From the NCBI RefSeq assembly GCF_016901695.1, contig NZ_JACJKS010000003.1:1-64000 (forward strand): a stretch of DNA of 64,000 bases. Reading direction: 5' to 3'. This DNA is from Mordavella massiliensis. GTDB lineage: Bacteria; Bacillota; Clostridia; Lachnospirales; Lachnospiraceae. Of this stretch, positions 63,986 through 64,000 are shown piece by piece. The first letter of the stretch is position 1. Every line of letters starts with the position of its first letter. The position numbers and the translations under genes were made by a program. A model generated the notes under the pieces. The model made no database searches and was not told the origin of the DNA. It saw only the letters and a list, made by a program, of their open reading frames with translations.

Positions 63986-64000
63986 TCATAAGCGGGGCAT

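Overview
This 64 kb window is ordinary bacterial chromosome from a G+C-rich, spore-forming, amino-acid-fermenting Firmicute, most likely Lachnospiraceae (Clostridium scindens / Dorea / Lachnoclostridium-like; the genus is inferred). The reasons are strong AGGAGG ribosome sites, a cysS-mrnC-rlmB-sigH block, a T-box, DinR-type LexA boxes, DUF5716/DUF5717 family proteins, a Stickland glycine reductase operon with an in-frame selenocysteine codon, and a stand-alone GlnRS. No prophage, insertion sequence, rRNA or CRISPR array was seen.

Layout. 0.1-7.3 kb: a glycogen debranching enzyme, then a NarL/DesR-type two-component system divergent from a three-gene ABC exporter, with a 16-bp palindrome between them. 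7.4-10.8 kb: iron-dependent alcohol dehydrogenase, ornithine cyclodeaminase-family enzyme, RidA and an Mrp-type ATPase. 10.8-15.7 kb: a DNA-repair island with a LexA-controlled radical SAM/TIGR03915 pair and a nuclease-helicase, bordered by two related inverted repeats. 15.7-23.3 kb: LysR regulator, a DUF1461-like membrane protein, purL, gdhA and tRNA-Val/Met. 23.4-29.6 kb: ispF, an acetyltransferase, then a cysteine T-box leading cysE-cysS-mrnC-rlmB-sigH. 29.6-37.6 kb: a small acidic leader ORF before a CNNM/CorC transporter, tRNA-Ala/Thr, a wall-binding polysaccharide deacetylase, glnS, a MocR regulator and a second CNNM/CorC gene. 37.7-46.8 kb: a repeat-bearing acidic membrane protein, cardiolipin synthase, purA, a sodium:solute symporter, several small proteins and metA. 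46.8-52.2 kb: an uncharacterised three-gene operon (DUF5717, a DUF5716 Hsp70-like protein, and a TPR-like protein). 52.2-57.7 kb: a polar amino-acid ABC transporter, purF and purB. 57.8-64.0 kb: an alanine/glycine symporter, then a glycine riboswitch and the grdX-grdE-grdB(Sec)-trxB-trxA operon, which runs off the window.

How it fits together. Glycine is taken up by the AGCS carrier, sensed by the riboswitch and reduced by the selenoenzyme glycine reductase, with electrons from the dedicated thioredoxin system. GdhA, the OCD/RidA pair, the amino-acid ABC transporter, MetA and the cysteine operon complete an amino-acid-centred metabolism. Purine genes are scattered (purL, purA, purF, purB) rather than in one operon. 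The most interesting unexplained units are the Hsp70-like DUF5716/DUF5717 operon, the SOS-controlled radical SAM pair, the predicted leaderless nuclease-helicase promoter, and the acidic leader peptide that may control a Mg2+ exporter.
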